From JBGPLH01 sp041486365 [NCBI: Thermodesulfobacteriota bacterium] (GTDB taxonomy: Bacteria; JAUYMQ01): a stretch of 17,922 nt of DNA. Every line of letters starts with the position of its first letter. Position 1 is the stretch's first letter. The stretch covers positions 1 to 17,922 of the forward strand of contig JBGPLH010000028.1 in NCBI GenBank assembly GCA_041486365.1, in the 5' to 3' direction. The notes below the pieces were generated by a model that had not been told where the DNA came from, did not search any database, and saw only the letters and a program-made list of their open reading frames with translations. The translations under genes and the position numbers were made by a program. Positions 1-8,557 of this stretch are shown piece by piece.

Positions 1-1027
1 ACCAGGACTTGAGCCGCCCCTCGAGGCCGCGGATCTCCCGCGTGAGCGCGTCCAGCGCGGCCGCGTTGTTCAGGTTCGCCTCCCGGGTGCGCAGCGGCTC
101 GAGGAACGTGTCGAACACTTCCTGGCGCAGGGCCCGGATCATCTCCCGGCGCTTCTGCTTCTGCATCGTGCGGTAGGCCTCCGCGAGCCGCTCCTCCGCC
201 ATGGCCTTGAAGCGCCTGAAGAGATCGACGTGGGGCGAGGTCGCCTCTCCGGCCGGCGTCGAGCCCGCGATCACCGACTCCATGAGCGCGAAGGTGAGCG
301 GCTGCGTGACGGCCACCTTCCCCGTCGGCTCGCCGCGCTCCCGCTTCGCCGCGTCCGAGGCCGCCCGCAGCTCCCGCTGGATGGCGATGATCGGCTTGAT
401 CGCCTCGTGGCCGAAGATCAGCGCCTCGACGATCTCCTCTTCCGGGATCTCCTTGCCGCCGCCCTCCACCATCACGATGGCGTCCTGGCTGGCCGCGAGG
501 ATGAGGTTCAAATCGCACTCCTGCATCTGCGCGATGGTCGGGTTGACGATGTGCTCGCCGTTGATCCGCCCGACGCGCACGCCGGCGATCGGGCCGAGGA
601 AGGGGATGTTGGAAATCTCGAGCGCGGCGCTTGCTCCCGTGATCGCGAGAACGTCGGCGTCGGTGTCGGGGTCGGAGGAGAGGACCGTGGCGATGATCTG
701 CGTCTCGTTCCGGAACCCTTCCTGGAAGAGGGGCCGCAGCGGGCGGTCGATGAAGCGCGAGGTGAGGGTCTCCTTCTCCGTCAGCCTTCCTTCGCGCTTG
801 AAGAAGCCGCCGGGGATGCGGCCGGCCGAGAAGGTCTTCTCGAGGTAGTCGACGGTGAGGGGGAAGAAGTCGATCCCCTCCCGGGGCGAGTCGGAGGCCA
901 CGGCGGTAACGAGCACCATGGTTTCCCCGTAGGTCACCAGCACCGCGCCGTTGGCCTGGCGGGCCATCGATCCCGTCTCCAGCGTCAGGGTCCTGCCTCC
1001 GAAAGCCGTGCTCAACTGAATGGACAT
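1..1027 (-). CDS. pnp: Polyribonucleotide nucleotidyltransferase (PNPase), N-terminal part, cut by window edge
   Basis: PNPase is the phosphorolytic 3'-5' exoribonuclease of mRNA decay. I translated the minus strand from ATG at 1027 and found no stop through position 1, giving 342 residues, about half of the usual ~700. Visible are the first RNase PH domain (hallmarks FFPLTVDYLEKTFSAGRIPGGFFKREGR, split here as FFPLTVDYLEK and AGRIPGGFFKREGR; TSRFIDRPLRPLF; ADVLAITGASAAL; VMVEGGGKEIPE) and then the connecting alpha-helical region with a basic stretch (MQKQKRREMIRALRQEVFD). The second RNase PH, KH and S1 domains lie outside the window. A GGGAG Shine-Dalgarno-like motif lies about 4 nt before the ATG. 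The gene follows rpsO after a 229-nt gap, the usual rpsO-pnp order. Identification is secure; only the 3' end is unseen. Confidence 0.96.
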   Translation of the reverse strand, partial: MSIQLSTAFGGRTLTLETGSMARQANGAVLVTYGETMVLVTAVASDSPREGIDFFPLTVDYLEKTFSAGRIPGGFFKREGRLTEKETLTSRFIDRPLRPLFQEGFRNETQIIATVLSSDPDTDADVLAITGASAALEISNIPFLGPIAGVRVGRINGEHIVNPTIAQMQECDLNLILAASQDAIVMVEGGGKEIPEEEIVEALIFGHEAIKPIIAIQRELRAASDAAKRERGEPTGKVAVTQPLTFALMESVIAGSTPAGEATSPHVDLFRRFKAMAEERLAEAYRTMQKQKRREMIRALRQEVFDTFLEPLRTREANLNNAAALDALTREIRGLEGRLKSW

Positions 1028-1256
1028 GTTCTCCCTATCCTTCCTGCGGGCACGGGGCCCTTGCCCCGCCCCTCGTGGCGGACGCCCCGGCCCCTTGTGG
1101 GGGAGGCGCGTCGCCTGTCCTGCGCCGAACGTGTTGCCGTTCCCGCGGGACTCCCCGCGAGGACCGGACGGCGCGTCAGATCGCCCCGCGGGTCCCGCGG
1201 AGCTGCGTGAATTCGCTTGTTCGCGGACCCGGGCCCCGCGCGATTCCCCGGGAACG
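1028..1256 (-). other. rpsO-pnp intergenic region with several GC-rich hairpins
   Basis: This 229-nt non-coding spacer holds several inverted repeats: 1186-1200 (7-bp arms CCGCGGG/CCCGCGG around one base), 1144-1159 (6-bp arms, 4-nt loop), 1091-1102 (CCCC/GGGG, 4-nt loop) and 1054-1067 (5-bp arms, 4-nt loop). None is followed by a T-run on the minus strand, so they do not look like standard intrinsic terminators. In E. coli the equivalent spacer carries a terminator and an RNase III site for pnp autoregulation. A processing role here is inference by position only. Confidence 0.5.
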
Positions 1257-1526
1257 TTACTTCCGGATCCCGAGACGCTCGATGACCTTGCGGTAGCGCT
1301 CGATGTCCTTGCGCTTCAGGTACTCGAGCAGGCGGCGCCGCTTGCCCACGAGCTTGAGGAGGCCCACCCGCGAGTGGTGATCCTTCATGTGCGTCTTGAA
1401 GTGCTCGGTGAGGTACTCGATGCGGCCGGTGATGAGCGCGACCTGCACCTCCGGCGACCCCGTGTCCCCCGCGTGGGTGGCGTAGGAGCCGATCACCTCG
1501 GTCTTCTTTTCCTTGGCAAGCGCCAT
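1257..1526 (-). CDS. rpsO: 30S ribosomal protein S15
   Basis: S15 is a primary 16S rRNA-binding protein of the 30S platform. The 89-residue product is exactly the family length. It shows the signatures [36 protein letters not shown] and [16 protein letters not shown], and ends in a basic IERLGIRK. The ATG at 1526 is chosen because it has a strong AGGAGGG Shine-Dalgarno (1534-1540) seven nt upstream and starts the usual MALAKEKK. The open frame continues upstream to 1613, but that part has no S15 similarity. It sits 83 nt after truB and before pnp. The leader contains two strong hairpins just before the ribosome binding site, which suggests S15 autoregulation as known in other bacteria. Confidence 0.98.
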   Translation of the reverse strand: MALAKEKKTEVIGSYATHAGDTGSPEVQVALITGRIEYLTEHFKTHMKDHHSRVGLLKLVGKRRRLLEYLKRKDIERYRKVIERLGIRK

Positions 1527-1543
1527 CGTCGATCCCTCCTGGT

Positions 1544-1596
1544 CCGCCCCGGCGGGGCGGCCGATTGTCGCCGCTGGCGCCGGATCCGGGCGCCAG
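1544..1596 (-). promoter_or_regulatory. rpsO leader: two tandem strong hairpins before the ribosome binding site
   Basis: Two perfect inverted repeats lie in the 83-nt truB-rpsO gap. The first in transcription order spans 1596-1574, with 8-bp arms CTGGCGCC/GGCGCCAG and a 7-nt loop. The second spans 1560-1544, with 7-bp arms CCGCCCC/GGGGCGG and a 3-nt loop. It ends 3 nt before the AGGAGGG of rpsO. S15 represses its own translation through structured leaders in several lineages, with unrelated RNA folds. These hairpins are candidates for such an element; an intergenic stabilising or processing role is equally possible. Confidence 0.45.
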
Positions 1597-1609
1597 GGCC
1601 GATGTGGGT

Positions 1610-2605
1610 TCACACGTCCGTCGTAGCTTCTCCCGGGTCGCGCCCGTCGGCGCCGTCGCCGTGAAACACGCGCAGCGCGCGCAACCGCAGGCGGCCGGAG
1701 CGTTCGCCGACCCCCTCCGCCAGCGCGGCGAGCCGGCCTTCTGAATCGATCACCATCACCCGATGGCCCGCGTCGAGATCGGGGGGCGCATCGGGCATCT
1801 GCCCATGGCGCGCCCGCGCGGCGTCGTCCGCGTCCACCGGAAGCGGTCGGAAGCCGGGGAGCGCCTGCGGGAGGCCGATCAGTCGCCCGGCGGCCAGGGC
1901 GCCGTTCTCCGCGAGCAGGGCCTCAAGCCTCGCGGCCTGATCGATCGAGAACGCCCCGCTCTTCGTCCGCCGCAGCGCCGCGAGCGTCGCGCCGCAGCCG
2001 AGCGCCTCGCCCAGATCGGCGGCGAGGGTCCGCACGTAGGTGCCCTTCGCGCAGGCGATCCGGAGCGTGACTTCCGGCGGCGCGAACTGCTCCACGGCGA
2101 TGGCGTCCACGCGGGCCCGGCGCGGAGCCCGCTCCACTTCCTGCTCCGCGCGGGCCAGGGCGTGCAACCGCACCCCTGCGTGCTTGAGGGCCGAGTACAT
2201 GGGCGGGACCTGCGTGATCTCCCCGATGAACGCCTGAAGCTCCCGGTAGAGATCCGCCCGCGTCACGCCGCGCCCGTCGCTCTCGCGCAGGACGCGCCCC
2301 GTGACATCCTGGGTGTCGGTCACGACGCCCAGCCGCAGGGTCGCGACGTACTCCTTGTCCCCCTCCATCAGGTAGCGCGCGATCTTCGTCCCCTCGTTCA
2401 CGCAGACGACGAGGAGGCCGGTGGCCATGGGATCGAGCGTGCCCGCATGGCCGGTCTTTCGGAATCCGGGGACCTTCCGAAGCCGCTCCACCGCGTCGTG
2501 GGAGGTGAGCCCCGGCGGCTTGTCCACGAGGAGCACGCCGTCCGGCCCCGGGGCCAGCCGGCGGGCCGCGCTAAAGGAGTGCCTGCGCGCGGGCGACGAT
2601 CGCAC
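1610..2605 (-). CDS. truB: tRNA pseudouridine(55) synthase TruB
   Basis: TruB converts U55 in the T-loop of tRNAs to pseudouridine. The 331-residue product has the N-terminal family signature [17 protein letters not shown], and the catalytic loop [17 protein letters not shown] with the nucleophile Asp at residue 58. It also has the [17 protein letters not shown] strand, [18 protein letters not shown] and [12 protein letters not shown]-terminal TruB_C/PUA-like segment follows (about residues 255-315). The chosen start is a GTG at 2605 that overlaps the 3' end of nrnA by 35 nt and has GAGGA about 9 nt upstream. No ATG lies in frame before the conserved domain, so the exact start is uncertain. 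It is part of the rbfA-nrnA-truB-rpsO run. Confidence 0.95.
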   Translation of the reverse strand: MRSSPARRHSFSAARRLAPGPDGVLLVDKPPGLTSHDAVERLRKVPGFRKTGHAGTLDPMATGLLVVCVNEGTKIARYLMEGDKEYVATLRLGVVTDTQDVTGRVLRESDGRGVTRADLYRELQAFIGEITQVPPMYSALKHAGVRLHALARAEQEVERAPRRARVDAIAVEQFAPPEVTLRIACAKGTYVRTLAADLGEALGCGATLAALRRTKSGAFSIDQAARLEALLAENGALAAGRLIGLPQALPGFRPLPVDADDAARARHGQMPDAPPDLDAGHRVMVIDSEGRLAALAEGVGERSGRLRLRALRVFHGDGADGRDPGEATTDV

Positions 2606-3578
2606 GCTTCACGTCCTCGAGCCGGCCGCGCACCGCGCAGCCCGATGCGTTGCGGTGGCCGCCGCCGCCCCACTCTCCCGAGATCGCCGTCGTGTCGACG
2701 AGGCCGTTCCCCCGGAGCGACACCTTCCAGTGGTCGGGGCCCAGCTCGCGCAGGAGCACGGCCAGGTCCACCCCCTCGATGCTCCGCGGGTAGTTCACGA
2801 AGTTCTCCACGTGCTCCGCGCTCGTCCCGGTCCCCTCGAACATCTCGCGGCTCACCACCACCGTCGCGATCCGGCCGTCCGCCGTCCGCTCGAGGGAGCC
2901 GAGGACGAGGGCCAGCAGGCGAAGGGTCTTCTCCTCGTTCGAGTCGAAGAGACGCTGGGAAACGAAATCGGGCTTGGCGCCGGCGCGCACGAGATCGGCC
3001 GCCGCCTCGAAGGTCTCAGGCCCGGCGTTGGAGTAGCGAAAGGAGCCGGTGTCGGTGACGAGCCCGCAGAGCAGGCTCGTGGCGACCGGCGGGGAGATAG
3101 GATGGCCGAGGCGCCGCAGCACCCGGTAGACGAGGAGCGCCGTCGCCGAGGCCCGCGGATCGACGTAGCTCACCTCGGCGAACCCGAGGCTGGAGACGTG
3201 GTGGTCGAGGTTCACGAACCGGAACTCCGCACGACGGGCCAGCATCTCGTCGCCCACCCGCTCCAGCTCTCCGCAGTCGCAGACGATCACCGTGTCCCCG
3301 GCCCGCGCGTCCCGCAGGCTCTGCACCACGCGGTCGGCCCAGGGGAAGGGACGCAGCACGCGGGGGACGGGATCGGCGTTGTAGAAGAGCACCTGCTTCC
3401 CCATCTCCCCGAGCGCCCCGCCCAGGCCGAGGCTCGAGCCGAGCGCGTCCCCCTCGGGGTTGCGGTGCGCGGTCACGACGAAGCGATCCCGCTCGCGGAT
3501 CACCCGCGCGACCGCGTCGAGCCCGGGGTCGGGCTCGGGCGTCGCCCGCGGGGCGCGAAGGGTGGCCTGCTCCGTCAT
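2571..3578 (-). CDS. nrnA: DHH/DHHA1 phosphoesterase, NrnA-like oligoribonuclease/pAp phosphatase
   Basis: NrnA-type enzymes degrade nanoRNAs and often dephosphorylate pAp, completing RNA turnover. The 335-residue protein carries the DHH motifs in order: AHRNPEGDALGSS (His38, Asp44), VCDCGELERVG (about 99-109), LDHHVSS (DHH at 125-127) and LVTDTGSFRYSN (Asp176). The DHHA1 substrate-binding motif GGGGHRNASG is at 304-313. The first acidic residue of the usual NPDGDA motif is Glu rather than Asp, a conservative change. Start ATG at 3578 has AGGG about 6 nt upstream and overlaps the rbfA stop as ATGA, indicating translational coupling. Placement between rbfA and truB is the common arrangement of this family. 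Confidence 0.93.
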   Translation of the reverse strand: MTEQATLRAPRATPEPDPGLDAVARVIRERDRFVVTAHRNPEGDALGSSLGLGGALGEMGKQVLFYNADPVPRVLRPFPWADRVVQSLRDARAGDTVIVCDCGELERVGDEMLARRAEFRFVNLDHHVSSLGFAEVSYVDPRASATALLVYRVLRRLGHPISPPVATSLLCGLVTDTGSFRYSNAGPETFEAAADLVRAGAKPDFVSQRLFDSNEEKTLRLLALVLGSLERTADGRIATVVVSREMFEGTGTSAEHVENFVNYPRSIEGVDLAVLLRELGPDHWKVSLRGNGLVDTTAISGEWGGGGHRNASGCAVRGRLEDVKRAIVARAQALL

Positions 3579-3913
3579 TCGATCCCTTTCAGCAGCCGGT
3601 CGATGCGCGCCCCGCTGTCCAACGATTCGTCGTAGAAGAAGCGGAGCTCCGGGGCGAACTTGAGCGCGAGCCGATGCCCGAGCTCCCTCCGCATGAACCC
3701 CGCGGCCGCCTGGAGCCCCTGCAGGCTCTCCGCCCGCTCGGACTCCGCGCCGATCCGGCTGAAGTAGACCTTCGCCTTGCGCAGGTCCGGCGACATCACG
3801 ACATCCGTGATGGTCACGAAACCGATCCGGGGGTCCTTCAGATCGCGCAGGAGCATGGCGGAGAGCTCCTCGCGGATCGTCTCCCCCACGCGCGTGAGCC
3901 GCTTGGGAATCAT
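3575..3913 (-). CDS. rbfA: 30S ribosome-binding factor RbfA
   Basis: RbfA binds immature 30S subunits and helps process the 5' end of 16S rRNA. The 112-residue protein matches the single KH-like RbfA domain along its length: RLTRVGETIREELSAML at the N-terminus, then KDPRIGFVTITDVVMSPDLR and AKVYFSRIG. AAGFMRRELGHRLALKFAPEL and FFYDESLDSGARIDRLL at the C-terminus complete it. ATG at 3913 has AAGG about 8 nt upstream. It follows ylxP after 42 nt, and its stop overlaps the nrnA start by 4 nt. The infB-ylxP-rbfA order is widely conserved. Confidence 0.97.
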   Translation of the reverse strand: MIPKRLTRVGETIREELSAMLLRDLKDPRIGFVTITDVVMSPDLRKAKVYFSRIGAESERAESLQGLQAAAGFMRRELGHRLALKFAPELRFFYDESLDSGARIDRLLKGIE

Positions 3914-3955
3914 CGGAAAACCTTCGACCGCCTTCGGGCCGCCGCGCGGCCGGCG

Positions 3956-4375
3956 CTAGTCCTCATCCCCGGGGAGATCCCCGGCGTCGATCGCGTCCGG
4001 GTCGGCGGCGTCGGGCTCCTCCCATTCCTCCGCGCCCTCGTCGGACCCCGCCGACTTCTCGGAGAAGCGCCCTTCCTGGAAGCCGTCGTTGAAGTGCAGC
4101 ACCTCGGTCCAGGTGTCCACCAGCTCGGCCAAGGCGAGCGAGACGATGAAGTTCTGCACGTTGGAGAGCTGCGACTGGACGTGCGGCCCGTCGTTCCCCG
4201 TGACGGCGAGCCCCAGATCGATCCGGCGCCAGAGGTCGTTGGAGCCCACCTCCGCGATCGCCACGTTGAAGCGGTGGCGGACCCGATCCTTGATCCGCGA
4301 GAGCACGCTCCGCTTGGCCTTGAGCGAGCGCCCGGAGGGGATCACGAATCGCATGCGGCACACGCCGACGACCAT
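3956..4375 (-). CDS. ylxP: DUF503 (YlxP-like) protein with an acidic C-terminal tail
   Basis: Residues 1-90 match the DUF503/YlxP family: MVVGVCRMRFVIPSGRSLKAKRSV, RIKDRVRHRFNVAIAEVGSNDLWRRIDLGLAVTGND, NVQNFIVSLAL. YlxP proteins are usually only about 90-100 residues long, are encoded between infB and rbfA, and are thought to act in ribosome assembly. This product has 139 residues. The extra roughly 40 are strongly acidic (EGAEEWEEPDAADPDAID...GDED) and look disordered. ATG at 4375 is the only sensible start, with only a weak GGGA upstream. It lies 32 nt after infB. Family membership is confident; the molecular function is not established by the sequence. Confidence 0.93.
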   Translation of the reverse strand: MVVGVCRMRFVIPSGRSLKAKRSVLSRIKDRVRHRFNVAIAEVGSNDLWRRIDLGLAVTGNDGPHVQSQLSNVQNFIVSLALAELVDTWTEVLHFNDGFQEGRFSEKSAGSDEGAEEWEEPDAADPDAIDAGDLPGDED

Positions 4376-4407
4376 GATTCACGTTCCCAGCCGCGCCGCG
4401 GCCGGCG

Positions 4408-6873
4408 TCAGGGGGCGGGAGCCGACGACTGCAACCGCGTGGCCAGCTCCTCGACGTTGAAGGTCTCGATCACGTCGCCCACCTTGACGTCGTTGTAGTT
4501 CTCGAGCTTGATACCGCACTCGAGCCCCGACTGGACCTCGCGCACGTCGTCCTTGAACCGCCGGAGCGTCTGGATTTTGCCCGTGTACACCGGCACCGAA
4601 TCGCGCAGGAGGCGCACCTGGACGCCGCGCGCGATGGTGCCGTCCGCCACGATGCAGCCGGCGATGGTCCCGATGCCCTTGATGGTGAACGTATTGCGCA
4701 CCTCGGCGTGGGCCGTGATGTGCTCCTTGAGCGTGGGCTTGAGGAGCCCTTCCATGGCCCGCCGGACGTCGTTCACCGCGTCGTAGATCACGCTGTACAG
4801 ATCGATCTCGACCTTCTGCTGCTCCGCCAGCGCCTGCGCCCTGCCGTCGGGGCGGACGTTGAAGCCGATCACGACCCCGTTGGAGGCGCTGGCGAGGTTC
4901 ACGTCGTTATCGCTGATGCCCCCCACGCCGCCGTGGATCACCCGCACGAGGACGTCGGCGCCGGAGAGCTTGCCCAGCGCGTCGCGCACCGCCTCGACCG
5001 ATCCCTGCGTGTCGGCCTTGAGGACGATCCGCAGCTCCTTCGTCTCGCCCTTCTGGATCTGCGCGAAGAGCTCCTCGAGGCTCTGCTTGGCGGGCGCGGC
5101 CACCTGCCCCTGGCGAAGCTTCGCCGCGAGCCGCTCGGCCACCTCCTTGGCCACGCGCTCGTCCTTCACGGCGTTCAGCGGCTCGCCGGCCATCGGTACG
5201 CCCGACAGGCCCAGCACCTCCGCGGGCAGGCCCGGCGTCGCCGCCTCGAGCTTGCGGCCGCGGTCGTCGACCAGCGCGCGCACACGGCCGTAAAAGGGCC
5301 CGGCCACGACGGCATCGCCGGCCCTGAGCGTCCCTTCCTGGACCAGCACCGTGGCGACCGGCCCGCGCCCCTTATCGAGGCGGGCCTCCACCACGACGCC
5401 CCGGGCGAGCTTCTTCGGATTCGCCTTGAGCTCGAGCACCTCGGCCTGGAGCAGGATGCTCTCGAGCAGCTCGTCGATCCCGGTCTTCGCCTTGGCGGAC
5501 ACGGGCGCGTAGATCGTCTCGCCGCCGAAGGATTCCGGGACGAGCCCGTACTCCATCAGCCGGTTGCGCACGCGATCCACGTCGGCGCCCGGTTTGTCCA
5601 TCTTGTTGATCGCCACGATGATCGGCACGCCGGCGGCCTTCGCGTGATCGATCGCCTCGATCGTCTGCGGCATCACACCGTCGTCGGCGGCCACCACGAG
5701 CACGACGATGTCGGTCGCCTTCGCGCCGCGGGCGCGCATGGCCGTGAAGGCCTCGTGGCCCGGCGTGTCGAGGAAGACGATCTCGCCGCGCGGCGTGGTG
5801 ACGTGATATGCGCCGATGTGCTGGGTGATCCCACCGGCTTCGCCGGCGGTGACGTTCGTCTGGCGGATCGCGTCGAGGAGCGACGTCTTGCCGTGATCGA
5901 CGTGTCCCATCACGGTGACGACGGGCGGGCGCGGCGCCACGTCCTCCGGCCGATCGGCGCGCGCCCCCGTCTCGATCAGGCTCTCGACCGCCACCGCCAC
6001 GTTCTCGATCTCGTAGCCGAACTCGTGGGCCACGAGTGAGGCGGCGTCGGCGTCGATGAGGGCGTTCAGGTTCGCCATCACACCGATCCCCACGAGCTTG
6101 CGGATCACGTCCGCCGCCTTGACGCCCATGCGCTTGGCCAGCTCGCCCACGGCGATCTGCCCTTCGATCCGGAGGTTCCGCTTGGAAGCCTTCGGCGTCG
6201 TGATCTCGGTCTTGCGCGATTCCTTCTTGATGACGGTGCGCTTGCGGTAGGAGGATCGCTGCGGCGTGAAGGCCGGGGCGCCGCCTCCGGGGCCCGGCGT
6301 GCCCGGTGAGCCGGGGCGCCAGGGGAGTCCCCGCCGCGCCAGCGTCGGGACCTCCTCGGGCAGGACGTCGATCACCTCCCGCGCCTTGCGGGCTGCGGGC
6401 TTGAGCCCCTTCTTCTTCGGCTTGAGCTCCTCGCGCTCGCCCCGCCGCTTTCCGAGCTCGTCGAGCTCCAGCGCGGTCGGCGCGGGGGCGATGGCGGGTA
6501 GGGCCGCTTCCCGCGCGATCTCCGGGGCAGGCTCGCCCCCCGCGGCGAGCGGCTCGGGGACGATGTCGGCGGGCTCGGCTCCGCCCGGAAGCACCGCCTC
6601 GGCCGCCGTCTCCGCGGACCGCGCCTCGGGCTCCGCCTCCGCGGGTTTCTCGGCGCTCACGCGACGGCGGATCACCGTGCCTCCCACCCTTTTCTCGACG
6701 GTGCGCCCGCGCTTGAACTCGGCGATCTTCAGCTTGATCTTCTCAATGTCCTCCTCGGGGATGGCGCTCATGTGCGATTTGATCGGCATCCCGATCGCGC
6801 TCATCAGCGACACGAACTCCTTGTTCTCGATCCCGAGTTCCTGCGCCATCTGGAAGGCTCTCAATTTCGCCAT
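4408..6873 (-). CDS. infB: Translation initiation factor IF-2
   Basis: IF2 is the GTPase that places initiator fMet-tRNA on the 30S subunit and drives subunit joining. The 821-residue protein has an N-terminal IF2_N helical module (about 1-55) and a long Ala/Pro/Glu/Lys-rich low-complexity linker (about 70-225). A second IF2_N module follows (about 235-290). The G domain shows GHVDHGKT (323-330), DTPGHEAF (369-376) and NKMDKP (423-428), and the C-terminal domains include [20 protein letters not shown] and the [21 protein letters not shown] segment. ATG at 6873 has a GGGGGA Shine-Dalgarno 4 nt upstream. It follows nusA after 27 nt with no ylxR between, and precedes ylxP. Start and identity are secure. 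Confidence 0.98.
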   Translation of the reverse strand: MAKLRAFQMAQELGIENKEFVSLMSAIGMPIKSHMSAIPEEDIEKIKLKIAEFKRGRTVEKRVGGTVIRRRVSAEKPAEAEPEARSAETAAEAVLPGGAEPADIVPEPLAAGGEPAPEIAREAALPAIAPAPTALELDELGKRRGEREELKPKKKGLKPAARKAREVIDVLPEEVPTLARRGLPWRPGSPGTPGPGGGAPAFTPQRSSYRKRTVIKKESRKTEITTPKASKRNLRIEGQIAVGELAKRMGVKAADVIRKLVGIGVMANLNALIDADAASLVAHEFGYEIENVAVAVESLIETGARADRPEDVAPRPPVVTVMGHVDHGKTSLLDAIRQTNVTAGEAGGITQHIGAYHVTTPRGEIVFLDTPGHEAFTAMRARGAKATDIVVLVVAADDGVMPQTIEAIDHAKAAGVPIIVAINKMDKPGADVDRVRNRLMEYGLVPESFGGETIYAPVSAKAKTGIDELLESILLQAEVLELKANPKKLARGVVVEARLDKGRGPVATVLVQEGTLRAGDAVVAGPFYGRVRALVDDRGRKLEAATPGLPAEVLGLSGVPMAGEPLNAVKDERVAKEVAERLAAKLRQGQVAAPAKQSLEELFAQIQKGETKELRIVLKADTQGSVEAVRDALGKLSGADVLVRVIHGGVGGISDNDVNLASASNGVVIGFNVRPDGRAQALAEQQKVEIDLYSVIYDAVNDVRRAMEGLLKPTLKEHITAHAEVRNTFTIKGIGTIAGCIVADGTIARGVQVRLLRDSVPVYTGKIQTLRRFKDDVREVQSGLECGIKLENYNDVKVGDVIETFNVEELATRLQSSAPAP

Positions 6874-6900
6874 GGTGTCCCCCGGGGGGATGCCCCGCGC

Positions 6901-8511
6901 CTACGACCGTTCGTTCTCGCCGCTCGACGCGCTCTCGCTCGCGGCCGCGCGGATACGCTCGGCCTGGTAGTCACGCGCCGCGTCCTGCAGCTTCTCGGCC
7001 ATTCCCTCGCCGATCCCCGGCAGCTTCTGGAGATCCTCGAGCGAGGCGTTCAGCACGTCCTGCACCCGCGCGAAGCCGGCGGCCCGCAGCTCGGTGCCCA
7101 TCTGCTCGTCCACGCCCTTGATGTTCTCGATCGCGTCCGGCTCCAGGGGCGGGGCCAGCGCGGCGATCCTCTGGGCCTCCGCGGCCGCGGCCAGCTCCGC
7201 CTCCTTGACCGCGCGCGCCTCGGCGTCCGCCCGGGCCTGGGCCTCCGCGGCGGCCGCCGCGGCCGCCGCCGCGGTCGCCTGCACCTCCGGGTCCGCCGCG
7301 CCCGAGCGCAGCCGCTCGGCCAGCTCCTGTCCGATGCCGGGGAAGCTCCCCAGCTCCTCCACCGGCGTGTCCGCCAGCTCCGCCAGCGACGTGATGCCCT
7401 GGTTGATCAGCACCTGGGCGATCATCTCGGTCATGCCGGGCACGTGCATGAAGGCCGCCTTGGCCTGCTCGGCCTCCTGCATCGCCTTCGTCTCGCTCTT
7501 GATGTCAATCCGCCAGCCGGTGAGCATCACCGCGAGGCGCACGTTCTGGCCACGCTTGCCGATGGCGAGGGAGAGCTGATCGTCGGGGACCACGATCTCC
7601 ATGGACCGGGCCTCTTCCTCCAGGATCACCTTGGAGACCTGCGCCGGCGCGAGCGCGTTGCAGACGAACTTCGCCGGGTCGGGGCTCCAGGCCACGATAT
7701 CTATCTTCTCCCCCCGCAGCTCCTGGACGACCGATTGCACGCGCGATCCCTTGACGCCCACGCAGGCGCCCACGGGGTCGACATCGCTGTCGCGGGAGGC
7801 GACGGCCACCTTCGCGCGACCGCCCGGCTCGCGCGCGGCCGAAACGATCCGCACGATCCCCTCGTGCATCTCGGGGACCTCGAGCTCGAACAGCTTGATC
7901 AGGAATTCGTTGGACGCCCGGCTCATGACGATCTGCGGGCCCTTGGTGACCTTCTGGACGTCGACGATGAGGCCGCGAACGCGGTCGCCTGGGCGGTAGG
8001 ACTCGCGGGGAATCTGCTCCTTCACGGGCATGATGGCCTCGGCGCGTCCCAGGTCGACGATCATGTTCCCCTTCTCGAACCGCCGGACGATCCCGTTGAC
8101 GATCTCGCCCTTCCGGTCCTTGTACTCGTTGTAGATGATGTCGCGCTCGGCGTCGCGCACGCGCTGGATGATCACCTGCTTGGCCGTCTGGGCGGCGATC
8201 CGACCGAAATCCGTGGAGTCCATCTTGATCCCGAGGCTGTCGCCTATCTCCGCCTCGGGATCGAGCTTGTGCGACTCTTCCATGGCGATCTGGGTCTCGG
8301 GATCCTCCACCTGCTCGACCACCGTCTTGAACTCGAACAGCTCTATCTCGCCCGACTCCTCGTTGAAGCGCGCCTCGATCTCCTTGATGGCGCCAAACTT
8401 CTTCTTCGCCGCCGTGAGCATGGCGGCCTCGAGCGCCTCGATGAGGATCGCTTTGTCGATCCCCTTGTCCTTGCCGACCTGTTCGATCACACGCGCCAGT
8501 TCGGAAAGCAT
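6901..8511 (-). CDS. nusA: Transcription termination/antitermination factor NusA
   Basis: NusA binds RNA polymerase and modulates pausing, intrinsic termination and antitermination. From ATG at 8511 it has 536 residues: the N-terminal polymerase-binding domain (about 1-130), S1 (about 135-199), KH1 with VGVKGSRVQSVVQELRGEKIDIV (251-273) and KH2 with LAIGKRGQNVRLAVMLTGWRIDI (315-337). Two helix-hairpin-helix repeats follow (about 356-402 and 456-515), each with a PGIG motif, separated by an Ala-rich linker (about 405-450). The open frame extends six codons upstream to 8529. The 8511 start is preferred because it has GGAG 8 nt upstream and begins the typical MLSELARVIEQVGKDKGID. It sits 46 nt after rimP and 27 nt before infB. 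Confidence 0.97.
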   Translation of the reverse strand: MLSELARVIEQVGKDKGIDKAILIEALEAAMLTAAKKKFGAIKEIEARFNEESGEIELFEFKTVVEQVEDPETQIAMEESHKLDPEAEIGDSLGIKMDSTDFGRIAAQTAKQVIIQRVRDAERDIIYNEYKDRKGEIVNGIVRRFEKGNMIVDLGRAEAIMPVKEQIPRESYRPGDRVRGLIVDVQKVTKGPQIVMSRASNEFLIKLFELEVPEMHEGIVRIVSAAREPGGRAKVAVASRDSDVDPVGACVGVKGSRVQSVVQELRGEKIDIVAWSPDPAKFVCNALAPAQVSKVILEEEARSMEIVVPDDQLSLAIGKRGQNVRLAVMLTGWRIDIKSETKAMQEAEQAKAAFMHVPGMTEMIAQVLINQGITSLAELADTPVEELGSFPGIGQELAERLRSGAADPEVQATAAAAAAAAAEAQARADAEARAVKEAELAAAAEAQRIAALAPPLEPDAIENIKGVDEQMGTELRAAGFARVQDVLNASLEDLQKLPGIGEGMAEKLQDAARDYQAERIRAAASESASSGENERS

Positions 8512-8557
8512 CCGTTTCACTCCGTGCATGCCGCGCGAAGCGGCGTGGAGATTCGGT

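Noticed and set aside
1527-1613. N-terminal extension of S15 to 1613
   Set aside because: The extra residues lack similarity and the AGGAGGG at 1534-1540 clearly selects the ATG at 1526.
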